Shown: one piece after another, positions 1 to 11,605 of the stretch
How the letters are laid out: each line of letters opens with the position of its first letter
Numbering within the stretch: position 1 is the first letter of the stretch
Assembly (NCBI GenBank): GCA_018873225.1
Contig: JAEILZ010000001.1
Span: 3,472,001-3,536,000 of the forward strand
Length of the DNA stretch: 64,000 nucleotides
Direction of reading: 5' to 3'
From: [Phialemoniopsis] sp. UDSM-2020
Taxonomy: Eukaryota; Ascomycota; Sordariomycetes; Thyridiales; Thyridiaceae
Notes under the pieces: model-generated
Told to the model about the DNA's origin: nothing
Database searches by the model: none
What the model saw: only the letters and a program-made list of their open reading frames with translations
Position numbers and translations under genes: made by a program

Positions 1-308
1 AGAGACACTGTGTACGATTCGGGATAGGGGATGTATAAAACGATGATGGGAGGAATATAGACTCAGTACCATCATCATCATCATGTCACCACCACATACG
101 AAACACTACGAACAAAAGATCATATAGACTGGCTCTTGACTAAGGATATATAACCCGGAGCTGTATCATACAAATGCCCTCACAGGGCTGTATAAATAAA
201 GAACAGTATATCAAATCGCTTCCCTCCACATTGCTCACTCCCTTCAATTCGTAACCAAGGTCAAGCAACGCTGTTTCGCACCTCTAGATCCACAGCACTC
301 AGCCTACA
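1..308. other. Intergenic, downstream of the CoA ligase gene
   Basis: No gene is seen. It should hold the 3' untranslated region of the minus-strand CoA ligase. A short ATC microsatellite lies at about 71-84. Confidence 0.6.
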
Positions 309-2219
309 TCACAACTTGGCACCGCCGGTCTTCCTCTCATCCTTCTTTGCCAGGTCCCTCAGCTCCCTCCTCAGGATCTTGCCACTCAGCGACTTGGGGA
401 TCTCCTTGATGAACCGCACGCCGCCGCGCAGCTTCTTGTGCGGCGCCGTGTGCTCGGCCGCCCAGTCTACAATCTCCTTCGCCTTGTTCTCTACGTGTGA
501 AGCGTCCTTACCCGCGGAGGACAGGCCACCGGACAGCACAACATATGCGCGCGGCACCTCGGTGGCCTGCTCCGGGTCCTGGACGCCAATCACACCGACA
601 TCGGCGATGTCGGGGTGGCCGAGCAGGAGGCCCTCGAGCTCGGCTGGGGCGACTTGGAAGCCCTCTGTTTGATAGCAAGGTGGTGAGCACACTTGTATGC
701 AATTGCCAGTAGCTAATTGGGAGAAGGGACAAATGACTTACTGTACTTGATCAGCTCCTTGAGGCGGTCGACACAGTAGTAGTTGCCGTGCTTATCACGG
801 CGGAAGATGTCGCCCGTCTTGAACCAGCCGTCGGGTGAGAAGGTCTCCTTGGTCTTGTCGGGCTGGTTCAGGTAGCCGAGGAAGACGTTGGGACCCTTGA
901 CCCAGAACTCGCCCTCCTCGCCCTCGGGCACCTCGTTGCCGTCGAGGTCGACGATCTTGGCCTGCATGTTGGGCGCGAGCTTGCCGACGGAGCCCATGAA
1001 CTTGGCCCACTCGTCCATCAGCTGGACGTTGGTCACGGGCGACGTCTCCGACAGGCCGTAGCCTTGCTTGACGGGGATGCGCAGGCGCTTCCACAGTGCC
1101 TCGGTCAGCTCGGCCGTCAGGGGCGCGGCGCCCGAGTGTAGGGCGCGTATAGAGGTCAGGTCGTACTTGTCGACGCAGGGGTGCTTGGCGAAGGCTAGGA
1201 CGATAGGCGGCGGGATGTAGGCGTAGGTCAGGCGGTGCTCCTCGATGAGCTGGCAGGCGCGCTCAATATCGAAGCGGGCCATGACAACGAGCTGCCAACC
1301 CTGGTAGATGCCAGCGAAGAGGCAGCAGACGAGCGCCTGAAGGCGAATCGTTGTCAATACCTATACGTGATGGCGAAAGCACAAGGGGAAGCGATTTAAC
1401 ACTGACATAACAATGGAAGAATGGTGTGACGCCCAGCATCTTATCTCCCTGTCCGTCGGTGCCACCATACGGTAGTAAGGACTGCCCATCTGTGGTAGCC
1501 ATCTGCAAGATGTTGGCCACTATATTATAGTGGCTCAAACATACGCCCTTCTGCAGGCCCGTCGTCCCAGAGCTGTACACCAGGAACGCGAGGTCCTTCT
1601 GCGGGTCGAGCGTCTTGGCCGGCGGTGCCTCATTGCGGGGACCATCCTCAACAAGCAGCTTTGAGAAATGAATGGCCTTGCCCTCCGGATCGTGCTTGTC
1701 GTCGCCAATGAGGATGATGCGGTCGAGCGGGATGCCGGCCTCCTTGGCGGCCTTTCGCGCATTGGGCAAGAAGGCAGCCTGAGTGACGAGCCCCTTTGCG
1801 CCGCAGTCGCGCATCTGGCGGATGAGCTCCTTGGGGGTGGAGAGCGGGTTGGCCGGGGAGGCGACGCAGCCGAGCCAGAGCAGGCCGCAGGTCAGCGCGG
1901 GGACGTCGATACTGTTGGGCGTGTAGAAGCCCAAGACGTCGCGCGGCTGGAAACCCCAGTGCTTGCGCAAGCCCCTAGCAAAGGCGATGGCAGTCTGCTG
2001 TAGGGAGTCATACTTGTAGGCGCGTTTGGTCTCAGCATCTGTGAAGAGCTCTGTTTTTCTCACGGCGGTCAGTCACTGGGTGGTTGAGGCACAGCGGTTT
2101 GGCACGGGTCGTCGCCTACCTTTCGAGTCGGCGAATGGCTTGGAGTCGCGCTCGAAGAGAAAGCTCCAGAGGTCGACCTTGGGGATGTCGACGTCTGGAA
2201 AGGACGTCCCGTACGGCAT
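309..2219 (-). CDS. 4-coumarate-CoA ligase-like acyl-CoA synthetase, peroxisomal (PTS1)
   Basis: This is an AMP-forming acyl/aryl-CoA synthetase of the ANL superfamily; it activates a carboxylic acid with ATP and transfers it to CoA. Four exons are inferred: 2219-2120, 2050-1407, 1360-742 and 664-309, giving 572 residues, normal for 4CL-like enzymes. The AMP-binding P-loop YSSGTTGLQKG is near residue 190, the YGLSETSPV motif follows, and the hinge ELIKYKGFQVAPAELE is rebuilt exactly across the last intron. The catalytic lysine in SGKILRREL is near residue 550. The chain ends GGAKL, a type 1 peroxisomal signal. The start ATG at 2219 opens MPYGTSFPDVDIP, typical of fungal 4CL-like proteins. The substrate cannot be read from sequence: phenylpropanoid, fatty acid or a specialised acid are all possible. 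No biosynthetic cluster surrounds it. Confidence 0.9.
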
Positions 2220-2623
2220 GCTGGGCAGGATGCTCGGGGGACTGGTATGTGTGCTGTGTACTTGGTCGAGGCGACGAAGCTACCTTGGTCTTGGCGATAC
2301 CGTGTAAGTGGCAATTTACGATGAATAGCTAGCTTTCAATACAGCTCAAGACGGTGGCAGTGTGCAAAGATCTTGAATATGAGTGAGTGAGTGAGTGAGT
2401 TAGACGAGGAACTCAAGCAAGATGTACCATTGAGGTTGCAAGCATGGCCAGCTCCTGCTCGGCCTCCGGCGGGTTATCCGGCGGTCATGGGGGGTGGTGG
2501 TCTCGAAGGAATGAGAGCGATGAGCGGCCGCTGCAAGGTGAGGAGCTGCCTCGGCACGGCTTAGTCTCCACGCTAAGCAGCCCGAATAGGCAGTTACCCC
2601 AGAAAATCCCCATCCGAAAAAAG
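2220..2623. other. Intergenic, promoter side of the CoA ligase
   Basis: No gene is seen. It contains the 5' region of the CoA ligase and a GAGT microsatellite at 2381-2400. Confidence 0.55.
2381..2400. repeat. (GAGT)5 microsatellite
   Basis: Five perfect tandem copies of GAGT are read directly from the sequence, about 160 bp upstream of the CoA ligase start codon. Confidence 0.9.
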
Positions 2624-2739
2624 CCCCGTCTGGTGTAATGGAAAACACGGTATGAATGACACTCAGATGCTTTTGCCAACGGCTGGTTTCTGGGCCCTTC
2701 GGGGAGGTGCAGCTCTAGGTTCGATTCCTGGGATGGGGT
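2624..2739 (+). tRNA. Intron-bearing tRNA or tRNA-like gene, anticodon unresolved
   Basis: A 7-bp acceptor stem pairs CCCCGTC (2624-2630) with GATGGGG (2732-2738). The A box TGGTGTAATGG (2631-2641) fits consensus. The D stem GTGT/ACAC closes an 8-nt loop. The T arm CTAGG-TTCGATT-CCTGG (2715-2731) contains a perfect B box, and a T-rich Pol III terminator starts just after. The span of 116 nt implies an intron of roughly 40 nt. I could not fold a clean anticodon stem: the best pairing has two G-U pairs and one mismatch, and position 33 would not be T. It may therefore be a tRNA pseudogene, or carry a longer variable arm. Isotype is not assigned. Confidence 0.5.
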
Positions 2740-4617
2740 ATTGCTTTTTTCTTCTTTCTTTTTGCCACAGTTCTCAGCTGTTTCCCCATCTTGTTACTGT
2801 CGTAATTACCTTTTTCTACTCCAGCAACGACTTTACGTAAAGCTTCAATTCCCCACACAGTTGACTGACAAGCCTCTTAGTCTCTCTGACAATTGCCTAA
2901 TGCGGCTCACCTTAGACCAGGCTCGGTCCTGGAAAGGCTGCACATAACAGCAGTCAAGTCAGCACTCGACTTGACATTGCCGAGATGGCCCGGCCTGTCC
3001 GCCAGTTCACCTTTGTGAGGTGCGCCGAGGCACAGGTCGCGAACGCCGAGATCCACCGGACCCGCAAACCACTTCCCGCCGAACTTGTCCGGAGCTGAGG
3101 CCGCACCCTTTTGACTTACATACGTAAACAGCACGAAGAGTATGGCAATTGTCTCCATTGATTCAACGCACAGACAACCTTGTTGGGTGTGCTGCGTGAA
3201 TCATGCTTGGTTGTGTTGTTTTGTGTACCAACATGCTGCCTCCTGTGGAAGATCGACGCCGATCCTACAGAGCCAAAATGCATAAGAGTAATTCAAGCAT
3301 GCATTTGTTTGCGCACGGAGCAGCCCAGAACTCCACGTCTGCGTGTATAATAAAAAGTTTGGTCAGGGCATAAACAGGGTAACGCTGTCCATGCGTTGGC
3401 TGTAGCAGGCATTTCGAAAAGGCTGCATCCAATCTATGCAAGAGAGTTGGGGCGAACATGTCCCATGAGGGCAATGACATCGGCTCGCCACGTTCCCGGG
3501 CTTGCTACTCCAAATAGAACAGCAAAGACGAACGAATTACTATTTCAGGTAATAGGGACAATCTGTGCTGTCATCTTATCCACCCTTGTCTCTTCACCAC
3601 AACTGACACCAGCAGCTGAAACGCTTCTTCAGCAAAACCCGCCAAGCTAAGGCGGCAGATGCTACAGGGGTCCGGCCAGCAAGCCCGCAGCGACGGCAGC
3701 GGCTCTTCCCACCCCAGTCTAGCGCTGCAGGGGCCTGAAGCAGGGCAACCAGGATCTGCGACAGCCTCGAGACGCACGAGGCGCCTGCTGGGTCTGCTTT
3801 GCTGCTATTTTCTCTCCCTGTTTTGCTCATCACTCCAAGCGAGAAGGTCCCCTTCACGTCAATCGGATCCGCGCAACCCGTTCATCTCCATTTCCTGGTA
3901 AGCTCGTTTGGATCTACTGATGTTCATTGGATCCCGTACTGCGTACCACCGTCACGGCTGTCCAACTCTCTGTCTTGAGAGCCCCAAAACCCATACCCAT
4001 GTCCAAGGGGCTTCACGGCAGGCATTCGAGCCCATCGCCTGGAGGTCTTGACATCTTGACGAGCAAAGAGTTATTCCTCCAATCCTGTCGCCGTCTCCCC
4101 GACTGATCCCAAGGGTCACAAACTGGGATGGGGTCTGTCGACATCAGATGCATACAGGCCTGTGAGACAGCTAGAGCCGCAAGACTGCCCACTTGAGGGT
4201 CTTTCTCATCCTCGTGTAAGTTTGCACCAGGTCAACCATGGCCCTTTTGCGGAGTCGCAAGGGCACCTCTATACCAAGAGATCTGACGGGATCCCACCCT
4301 ATCGAACCTCTTGACGAGGTTACATGGCACGCATGGTAGGCTGGTGATTTTCCTATAAGATCTCTTGGATATCCTCCTGCCCAGGAACTATTTCTCTTGT
4401 CCTGCATCCATCCGCTCTTTGGCTGTTTCATCCATCTCTTGGTATTCTTCGCCCTTCATTACAGCTGAGCTGTCTTTCTATTCCCGTTGCTGTGCAGCAT
4501 CACCACATTCGTCAACTTCATCACCACTTTCGCGTCTGCCGGCCAGTCTCAAGACCCACTTTTTCAACAACAAGCTTTTATACCCCCTGATATCCTCCAC
4601 CCTATCCTCTCGACAAG
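2740..4617. other. Intergenic, upstream of the small secreted protein
   Basis: Only short open frames without recognisable domains are present. The last few hundred bases are pyrimidine-rich, with several CT tracts before the ATG at 4618, typical of a fungal core promoter and leader. Confidence 0.55.
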
Positions 4618-5190
4618 ATGTACTTCGCCAAGGCTGCTACTATCCTCTCCCTGGCCCTTTCGGCCATGGCTCTCCCCATGGAGATGGAGAAGCGTGCCCT
4701 GACCACCCAGTCCTATGCCCAATTCCAAGTTTCGGACGGCAAGGCTGGCAATGCTCTGGCTGAGGTCCAGGCCAAGTTCCCTGTAAGTAGTTCCTCTTCT
4801 CCTACCAACATAACAAAAAACACTTGAACGAAAATTAACATCTGTTATCAGATTGACGAGACCGACCTCGCTGGTGTCTCCGAGGCCGACCTTGACATCA
4901 TCAAGGCTGCTCGCGAGACCGCCGAGGCCGCCGAGACCGACGCCTTCAACCCGGCTATTGACGCCGCGGGCAAGACCTCCACTGCTGGCAAGGCCCTGCA
5001 GAACGGCAAGATCAAGAACAAGGTCCTCAAGCTCAAGCTCGAGACCCTGGCCCTGCAGATTGACCAGGCCCAGAGCGGCAAGGACAACACGGCCAAGATT
5101 GCCGAGGAGCAGAAGAAGCTCGACACCAACATCGCCACCGACAAGAAGAACGCCGGCCAGGCCAGCCAGAGCGTCGACTTCTCCGGTTAG
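4618..5190 (+). CDS. Small secreted protein with a Lys-Arg site, effector-like
   Basis: Two exons (4618-4782 and 4852-5190) encode 167 residues. The N-terminus MYFAKAATILSLALSAMALP is a classic signal peptide, followed by MEMEKR, a Lys-Arg site suited to Kex2-type processing. The mature part is rich in Ala, Lys, Asp and Glu, is predicted largely helical, ends QSVDFSG, and has no cysteines. From general knowledge, small secreted proteins of this general make-up are common in Sordariomycetes, including plant pathogens; no molecular role is established to my knowledge. I infer secretion, and a role at the cell surface or in host contact is possible but unproven. Donor GTAAGT and acceptor TCAG define the 69-nt intron. 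Confidence 0.85.
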
Positions 5191-6054
5191 AAAGAGACAT
5201 GATTGGGCTGTCTTTATGAGTGTACAGTAGGAATTGGAAGGGGGTTTTACCCGGGGGTTTGAAGGACTGCGTGAGTGGCAGTGATGATATGCCAGCATTG
5301 GGGTAGAAAGTTTTACCCTGTCACTTAATATTCTTCCAATGAAAGTTATTTGATATCCCATTTTAAATACCCTGAGCTTTTCGTTCCGTCATGACCTTGC
5401 TCCCTAGTGACCCGGCGTTGTCCTGTGAAGCGGCAGTTGCAAGTGCAGTCGCCATGGTTGCAGCGTCAAGTCAATTTACCATGTTATCATACATTTCTGT
5501 TGTTTGACCGACAAGGCTTTCCTTGGTTTTCCTCCTTCTGGTTCCGGCAGACGTCAATGAAACCTTGGATGGCCTGAGGAGGCTCAATTGGTTTTGACTG
5601 TGCTTTAGCAGAGTAAACAGGATGCCGGTGCTACTTTGAACTAAGTTGAATCTGAGAGCAAAGTGAACGGAGGTTTTGCATACAACTCGTTAACTTTTTT
5701 TTTTTTTGAATAGCTCACTCAAATACAGTCGCGTCGTCAATCATCCGATCAAGTTGTTTCTTCAACACGTACACACAAACATGTCTCCCGAATTCGACCG
5801 AGCATATCGTCGTTCACTGTGCCCAAGTCCGGGTCTGCGTCTGCGTACCACCCAGTAGTGTACCATAGAACCCATACAGTCCTCATCCTCCCCCTTCTTG
5901 TCCGGGACCCGTGTTTTCTTGTTGATTCCGGGAAGGTACAACAATTGCCTCGGGAAGTTTGGATATCATCTCATCGAAAAGCAACGCATATTAATCATAT
6001 CTCATACCTGACACCCGGGCCTCCCCCCCTCCTTGTCTTTCTCCTTTGTCAACA
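5191..6054. other. Intergenic between small secreted protein and disordered protein
   Basis: No gene is seen. A 13-nt T run lies at 5695-5707, and a C/T-rich stretch precedes the ATG at 6055. Confidence 0.55.
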
Positions 6055-8217
6055 ATGAGCAGTCCTCTAGACTACTCTCGCCGCTTCACACCTCCTGATC
6101 ACGGCCCTCCATTGCGCCTCCTCGAGACTTATTCAGATATCATCCCGCAAGACATTTCTCCTGCGCCCGTCCCACCTCCACATCAGATCCTCTCCTCGGG
6201 GCGGCCGCTCGTTCCCTTCGATCCTCACCCCTTTCCCTCTCCCCCTCGCTCAAGGATACCGCGTCACGAGCGTCACGCGTCCTACTCCTCTGGCTACTCA
6301 AGTCTCTACAGCCAAGCCAGCAACGATAGCAGTGCGACTGTGCGCCGCGCAGAACCAGAGTACAACCTCCGAAGGCCACCGCAGCTCCCTACACAGGACT
6401 TTGTCACTCAACACTCTCACCTCGTCTTCCGCAGGACCACTGCACTCCAGAGCGCTACCCGCAGGCAAGAAGCAACAGAAAGTCGAGTCCCATCACCCAG
6501 AAGGGAATCCAGACCAGGCTACAGCACAGCAACGGGCAGCCCCAACCCGCACCGCAGAGCCGCCGTCCAGCGCCTGCGCAGACCGGGACTGCCATCCGTA
6601 GTAGAAGTAGGGAGCAGCTCCGAACTCGATCGCGACGACACGAGCCCCATGTCGCAATCGTACGACAAGCAACCGAAGCGGGCCCTGCCCAACCCGCCCG
6701 CTTCTAGAGGACGGGCGATGGCAGGCTCGCCCACCAGAGCCCGACCCCAGGGCAACGCTAGGACGGCGCCCTATGGAGACACAAGGAGGACACAAGACGC
6801 CCGTCTTACTGTTACTGGAAGCCCGTACAGGCCGCATCCACGTATAGGCTACGACTCGCGGTTGCCGAGGAGGGTGCCCGCACCTCCCCAGGGCCAGGAG
6901 ATGAAGAGTCCCCGTCCGCGCGAGAGCTTCTCGCAGCCAAGGCCACAGGGCCGCCTGCAGCCTTCTGAGACGAGTCTTTCCAACATTCATCCTGCCTTGC
7001 GCCAGGCCCGGCCGCCACCGCAGAATAATAGTCCTTTCAAACCGACGAGCGTCAATGACGAGAACCGTGACAGGCTCTCCATCGCTGGTCCGGCGTACGT
7101 ACAGCCCGAGCAGCAGGATGAGACCCTAGACGACGACCAGTCTTGCCACAGGACAGCATCCTCCGCGACGACGGCATCGTCGTCGACGCAGGACCAGCCT
7201 ACCAAGCGCCTGCGCATCAGGGGTCCCCGCGAGCCGTCTTCCTTCAAACTGAGGACTCAACGGTCGAACCTCCAAGACATCGCAGCGCCTCAGCAGGAAC
7301 AAAATGTGCCTACTAGGATGGACAGCATCGGAGCAGCCTCGATCACCCCTGAGTACACCACCGCCGTCGAGGGCACAGAGAGCCTCGAGCGATCCGACAG
7401 CGGAAAGTCGTCGTACCACAGCTTCCCCGACATCGACGAGGACGACCAGACCACCCCGAGGGCAGGCACCGCGCCCGCAAATAACACCGCCGAGAAAGAC
7501 CCAGACTCCCCGACCCCAGGAGACGCAGCAACACCGGCGCAACGCCCTTCCTCCATCCCAATCCCCAGACGCACCTCGGACCCAGACGGCACGCCCACGC
7601 CGCAGCCCCTGACCATCCAGCCCAAGCCGTCCCCGCCCCCGCCAGCCGACAACGACGACGACGACGGCGCACAAGCAGACGCGGAGCCCAACTGGACCCT
7701 CTCGACCAAGGCGTCATCGTCGGCGGCGTCGGCGTCGTCCTCGTCCCAGTCGGACCAGCCGACCTGGAAGCCCTCGCGCCTGCACGACACCGTGTCCCGC
7801 ACGCAGGCCCACTACGACCAGTTCGTCATCAGGATGTACCCGGCCGAGGGCGCCGCTGCAGCGCAGAGGACATCGTCATCGTCGTCGTCGTCGCTGTCGG
7901 AGCCGGCGCCGCCCATACCGGCTCGCGCACCGAACCGGCCGCCGTCGTGCCCGCGCCTCAGACCCGCCGCCAGCGGAGCCGGTGGCCACGCGACAGCCGC
8001 AGCTCCGGGATCTACTACTGGCGCTGGTGCTGGTGCTACAACGGCCGCCGGAGACAGTCTCCGGCCGAACAAGACTGGCATGGCAGAATCGGCGAGGGGG
8101 AGCCGCACCAGCTCCGACGACAGGGTCGGTGACGGCGACAAGGGCGAAAACGACGGCACGGAGCGCGAGTCCAGCTCTTGTTTCGGGGGCCTGCGGAGGT
8201 TGTGGAAGAAGAAATGA
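6055..8217 (+). CDS. Large intrinsically disordered Pro/Ser/Arg-rich protein, function unknown
   Basis: A single-exon frame of 720 residues starts at ATG 6055 in good context (CAACAATGAG). Almost the whole chain is low complexity: Pro, Ser, Arg and Gln rich in the first half, with SP/TP motifs and RRDS-type basic patches, then Ser/Ala runs and an Asp run in the second. No folded domain is recognised. The C-terminus SSCFGGLRRLWKKK is distinct: a lone Cys beside a short aromatic-basic segment, which could be a membrane-binding or peptide motif (inference). Open frames on the opposite strand over this gene are GC-driven shadows. Codon usage and length favour a true gene, but no role can be assigned. 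Confidence 0.75.
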   Translation: MSSPLDYSRRFTPPDHGPPLRLLETYSDIIPQDISPAPVPPPHQILSSGRPLVPFDPHPFPSPPRSRIPRHERHASYSSGYSSLYSQASNDSSATVRRAEPEYNLRRPPQLPTQDFVTQHSHLVFRRTTALQSATRRQEATESRVPSPRRESRPGYSTATGSPNPHRRAAVQRLRRPGLPSVVEVGSSSELDRDDTSPMSQSYDKQPKRALPNPPASRGRAMAGSPTRARPQGNARTAPYGDTRRTQDARLTVTGSPYRPHPRIGYDSRLPRRVPAPPQGQEMKSPRPRESFSQPRPQGRLQPSETSLSNIHPALRQARPPPQNNSPFKPTSVNDENRDRLSIAGPAYVQPEQQDETLDDDQSCHRTASSATTASSSTQDQPTKRLRIRGPREPSSFKLRTQRSNLQDIAAPQQEQNVPTRMDSIGAASITPEYTTAVEGTESLERSDSGKSSYHSFPDIDEDDQTTPRAGTAPANNTAEKDPDSPTPGDAATPAQRPSSIPIPRRTSDPDGTPTPQPLTIQPKPSPPPPADNDDDDGAQADAEPNWTLSTKASSSAASASSSSQSDQPTWKPSRLHDTVSRTQAHYDQFVIRMYPAEGAAAAQRTSSSSSSSLSEPAPPIPARAPNRPPSCPRLRPAASGAGGHATAAAPGSTTGAGAGATTAAGDSLRPNKTGMAESARGSRTSSDDRVGDGDKGENDGTERESSSCFGGLRRLWKKK

Positions 8218-8731
8218 GCCTCGGAGGGTTTCGAGACGACTATTACTGTGTGTATATGGTATGGTGGTTAAAGGGGATGGCGACGGCTAGGAGAGGTCCT
8301 GGGGGCTGTCGGATCAGTGTTATACTGCGAGTCTTTGGTTGCATATATGTCTTGCTGGGCGACAGACCAAGTAATTGGTATTGTTGATGTGAAGCAAGGA
8401 GCGGCACGAATATCTCCATAATTGCTTCTCAATGTGTGTGAATGTATTTTTGGTAGCTATTTGAATTAAGTGTTTCAACCCCTTTGGGACCTGTCCGTTA
8501 ACCAGCTAATGTACAAATTCCCATATCGCTCTGTTCTTAAAATGCAATCTCTAGCTCTCCTTTTTGTACCAGTCATATGTAGACCGAGCAACTCAAACCC
8601 GTAGTGAAGCAATAACTGGCTTGTCCCGTTCACCAAGGTGGTGACACCATGGGAAACGAGATATGGTAGCTCGGAATCAGCGTCCATATTGTGCTCACTC
8701 TCCTGGGCAGTACCGTGCCGAACTTTGGTCC
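8218..8731. other. Convergent intergenic region
   Basis: This holds the 3' ends of the disordered-protein gene (plus) and ars2 (minus). No gene is seen. Confidence 0.55.
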
Positions 8732-11605
8732 CTAATAGTTCAGCTCACCACCTCCACCTCCGGACACCTGGTCGAGATCTTCGTAGCTCTTGATCGTGCG
8801 ACCTTGGATGGCCTCGCGCGGGCCGACCGCGGCACCGCCTCCAGCACCATCACCCCAGCGTCCACCTCCAGGGCCACCTCGACCACGGCCTCCCATGCCA
8901 CCAGCACCATCATAGCGAGGGTTCTGGCGACGATCATACGGCCCAGACCGATTGTTATAACGGTTACCACCGGGTCCGCCCCGACGGATTGGTCCGGCAC
9001 CACGGTCATCTCCCGCGCCGTGCCATCCAACAGCCTGTTGCATCGCAGCGGCGTTGAAGAGATTTGGCGGGAAGTTGCCTGGCATGGGAAACCCTGGCAT
9101 TGGGAGCATGCTGTTCATCGAGTAATTCTGCAGGTTAAATCCACGCGGCGTGCCAGTCGGCGCTTGACCGTTGGCAGGCGGGAAATGACCGTTAGAATTT
9201 GCGTCCGTCCTAGAGGGCGCAATGTGGGCGGGGTCAAGCACATAGGCGTTGATTAGTTCGAACTGTCATGGCGTCAGCAACAAGTTCCCATATATTGAAA
9301 GGATAACGCAGCTGGTGACTTACCTCCTCCTTCAACTTATCAAGCCATTCCCCGTGGCGTTTCTCAACATGCTTCTTCCAGAAGTGCTCCTCTTTGAAGA
9401 GCTTGGTGCAGTCGGGAACTTTGCAACGCCACTTGTGCTCGTCCTCCTGCTTGACGAACTTGGCAAGGTCGGCATCGATGGCCTCCTCAGCTGGTTTACC
9501 GCCCAGTTTGCGGAGATCGACCGAGTCAGGCTCGAGGATTTGCAAAATCTTGTCCTCGAACGTCTTGACCCAGTTATAGGCTCGCTGAAGCTGCTGCTCT
9601 GTTTTGGCCGACGTGTTACGGAACTTTCGATCTGCTTCGGAAGCCACCTCTCCTTCCTCGCCATCTGCGGCTTCATTTCGCTTTTTGCTGGGGAAAGGAT
9701 CGCCGACAGCACTTGCTCGGGCCACATCTTTCGCCGACGAGGATAGAGTGCTCCTGGGACGGCGCAGATGTCCACCAGGGCACTTACGAGTTAGCTCGTG
9801 GATCGAGTCGCTCTCGAATACGCAGAAGAAGCAGAAGTTGAACACCCGTCGAAGATACTCAATCAGCAGGTCTAGTTGCTTCTTCTTGACCAGAATATCC
9901 TCGTCGTCAATCTCGTCATCGACCAAGCCCTCATCTTCATCGTCTGCCTCGGGCTCCATCTCTTCGCCCTCATCCATGGCCTCGTCCATGCCTAAGACGC
10001 GTTCCTTCTTCGTCTTCTTGGACGTTGCGGGGAGAACCGGCTGCAGGCGACCAGCACTGCGAAGCTCTTCTACCTTCTCCTCGACCTTGAGAATGGCATT
10101 GAAATCCGAACCGAAGTCCCCTTCAAACTTGTTGACAAGTCTCTGGACTAGAGTAAGGTCTTTGTCGATGCGTTCGGGGGCCGAGAAGAGATCCCAAAGA
10201 GCCTTCTTGCGAGGGTTATTGGGCGGGTTGTGTACTCCAAAGTGGCAGACAAAGTCACCACGGACCTCATCCTTGACGGTCTTGCCATTCACAGCTTCGA
10301 GAGCTTTCTCGGCGGTCGATGCCGGAGGAGGGGGGGCAGTTATTTCCTCGTCTCCATCTTCGTCCTTGGCATCGGTGCGCTCGACGACGGAGACGCCCTC
10401 AGCAGCGGGATGAAGCATGATCCAACCAATCCGATGGTATCGCTTGCTGGGATTGGGATCACTCAGAGAAAGCCATTTGAAGCCGCCCTCATCTTCGCCC
10501 AGATGCTCCTTGCAGAACGCCTCGAGGTTCTGCCGGCTCACACTGGGTGCAATGGTTTTGATAAGAAGGGTAGGCTGGAAAAGGTTCTCATCCCGAATAT
10601 CTGCGTTGCCGGCGGGGACAAGGTCACCGACGCCAAGCACCTCGTTGGCAGCGGTCGCTTCGCCCTCCTCCTTCTCGACGACGCCACCAATGCCATTGCT
10701 CTCACTCTTGGGGATTCCCTCAAGAGTAAAGTCATCAAAGGTGCCAGCTTCGAGATCCTGCTCCCACTGGCTGTAGCCGCCGCGTCGGTACTCGTTAACT
10801 TGCTGCCTCAAGCCGTCGCGTATCTCGGGAACATAACGCTCGCGGAACCACTGCTCGTCCTTGTGCTGCTTGACGAACTGCTGTGCCATCTTGGCTTGCA
10901 ATTCCTCCTTGTAAGCATCATAGGCCGCTTGAATCTTCGCTTTCTCCTTCTCACGCTCCTCCTGTGCCTCCTTCGGTCCCCGCGCACGATCAGGCTCGCG
11001 TCGGCGACCACCAGTTCGCAACCGCTCTTTCTCCTCCTTGATCTTCTCGTTGGCTCTCCACCATTCTCCAAAGAAGGAGAATCCAACCTGATACGACAGC
11101 TTCATAGGATCGGGGATCGGGTTGGTCATGGGAGGAGGAGGGCCGGCGTCCTGGCCAGGTACATATCTATCGATATTCGCAGGCGGAGAGCGCATGCCCC
11201 GGCGGTCGTCCCGGTCACGATCGCGACTAGAAGCATAATCATCGCGAGCGCGATTACCTCTTGGTTCATATCGATCGACAGCTACCGGTGACCGAGACCG
11301 GTTGGAGCGACGGGGTCGCTCATGGCCTTGAGTGTAAAGTAAGTTTATATTGCAAGGACCAATAACAAAACCAATGGCAGGGAAGAAGACGAAGCATTTG
11401 GGCAGCCGATTACGTCCTCAAATACGAGGGAAAGATCATGACACTGAAAGTATGAACGAGGGGGCTCTTCTTGCAAAATACCAAACGCACCTGGTGACCT
11501 GCCACGATAGAAAGTATCTCGCTCGTCCTTGACTTTGATGTCATCTCGGCCACCCCAATTTCTGTCAGCCGGAGAGCGTTCCCGGTAAGAGCTGTAGGAA
11601 TCCAT
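8732..11605 (-). CDS. ars2: ARS2/Serrate-family zinc-finger protein
   Basis: Three exons (11605-11491, 11326-9324, 9262-8732) give 882 residues. ARS2 (SRRT) binds the nuclear cap-binding complex and routes nascent Pol II transcripts to processing, export or decay. The Arg/Asp/Tyr-rich N-terminus is followed by the SERRATE/Ars2 N-terminal region (SYQVGFSFFGEWW), a long charged helical part, the core motif YLRRVFNFCFFC, and the signature C2H2-like finger WRCKVPDCTKLF...HFWKKHVEKRH near residues 667-695. The C-terminal tail is Gly/Arg-rich (GGRGRGGPGGGRW), RGG-like and likely RNA-binding. Intron 1 (11327-11490) is long for this window; intron 2 (9263-9323) has a GTAAGT donor. The start MDSYSSYRERSP is the first ATG in frame after the 5' leader. 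It is divergent to the TspO gene. Confidence 0.92.

Noticed and set aside
4564..5361. Minus-strand 265-residue frame over the small secreted protein
   Set aside because: It crosses both exons and the intron of a well-supported gene and reads as Leu/Gly/Val-rich shadow sequence.
10230..11291. Plus-strand 353-residue frame opposite ars2
   Set aside because: Antisense shadow of Lys/Glu/Arg-rich coding sequence (reads Leu-rich); no recognisable family.
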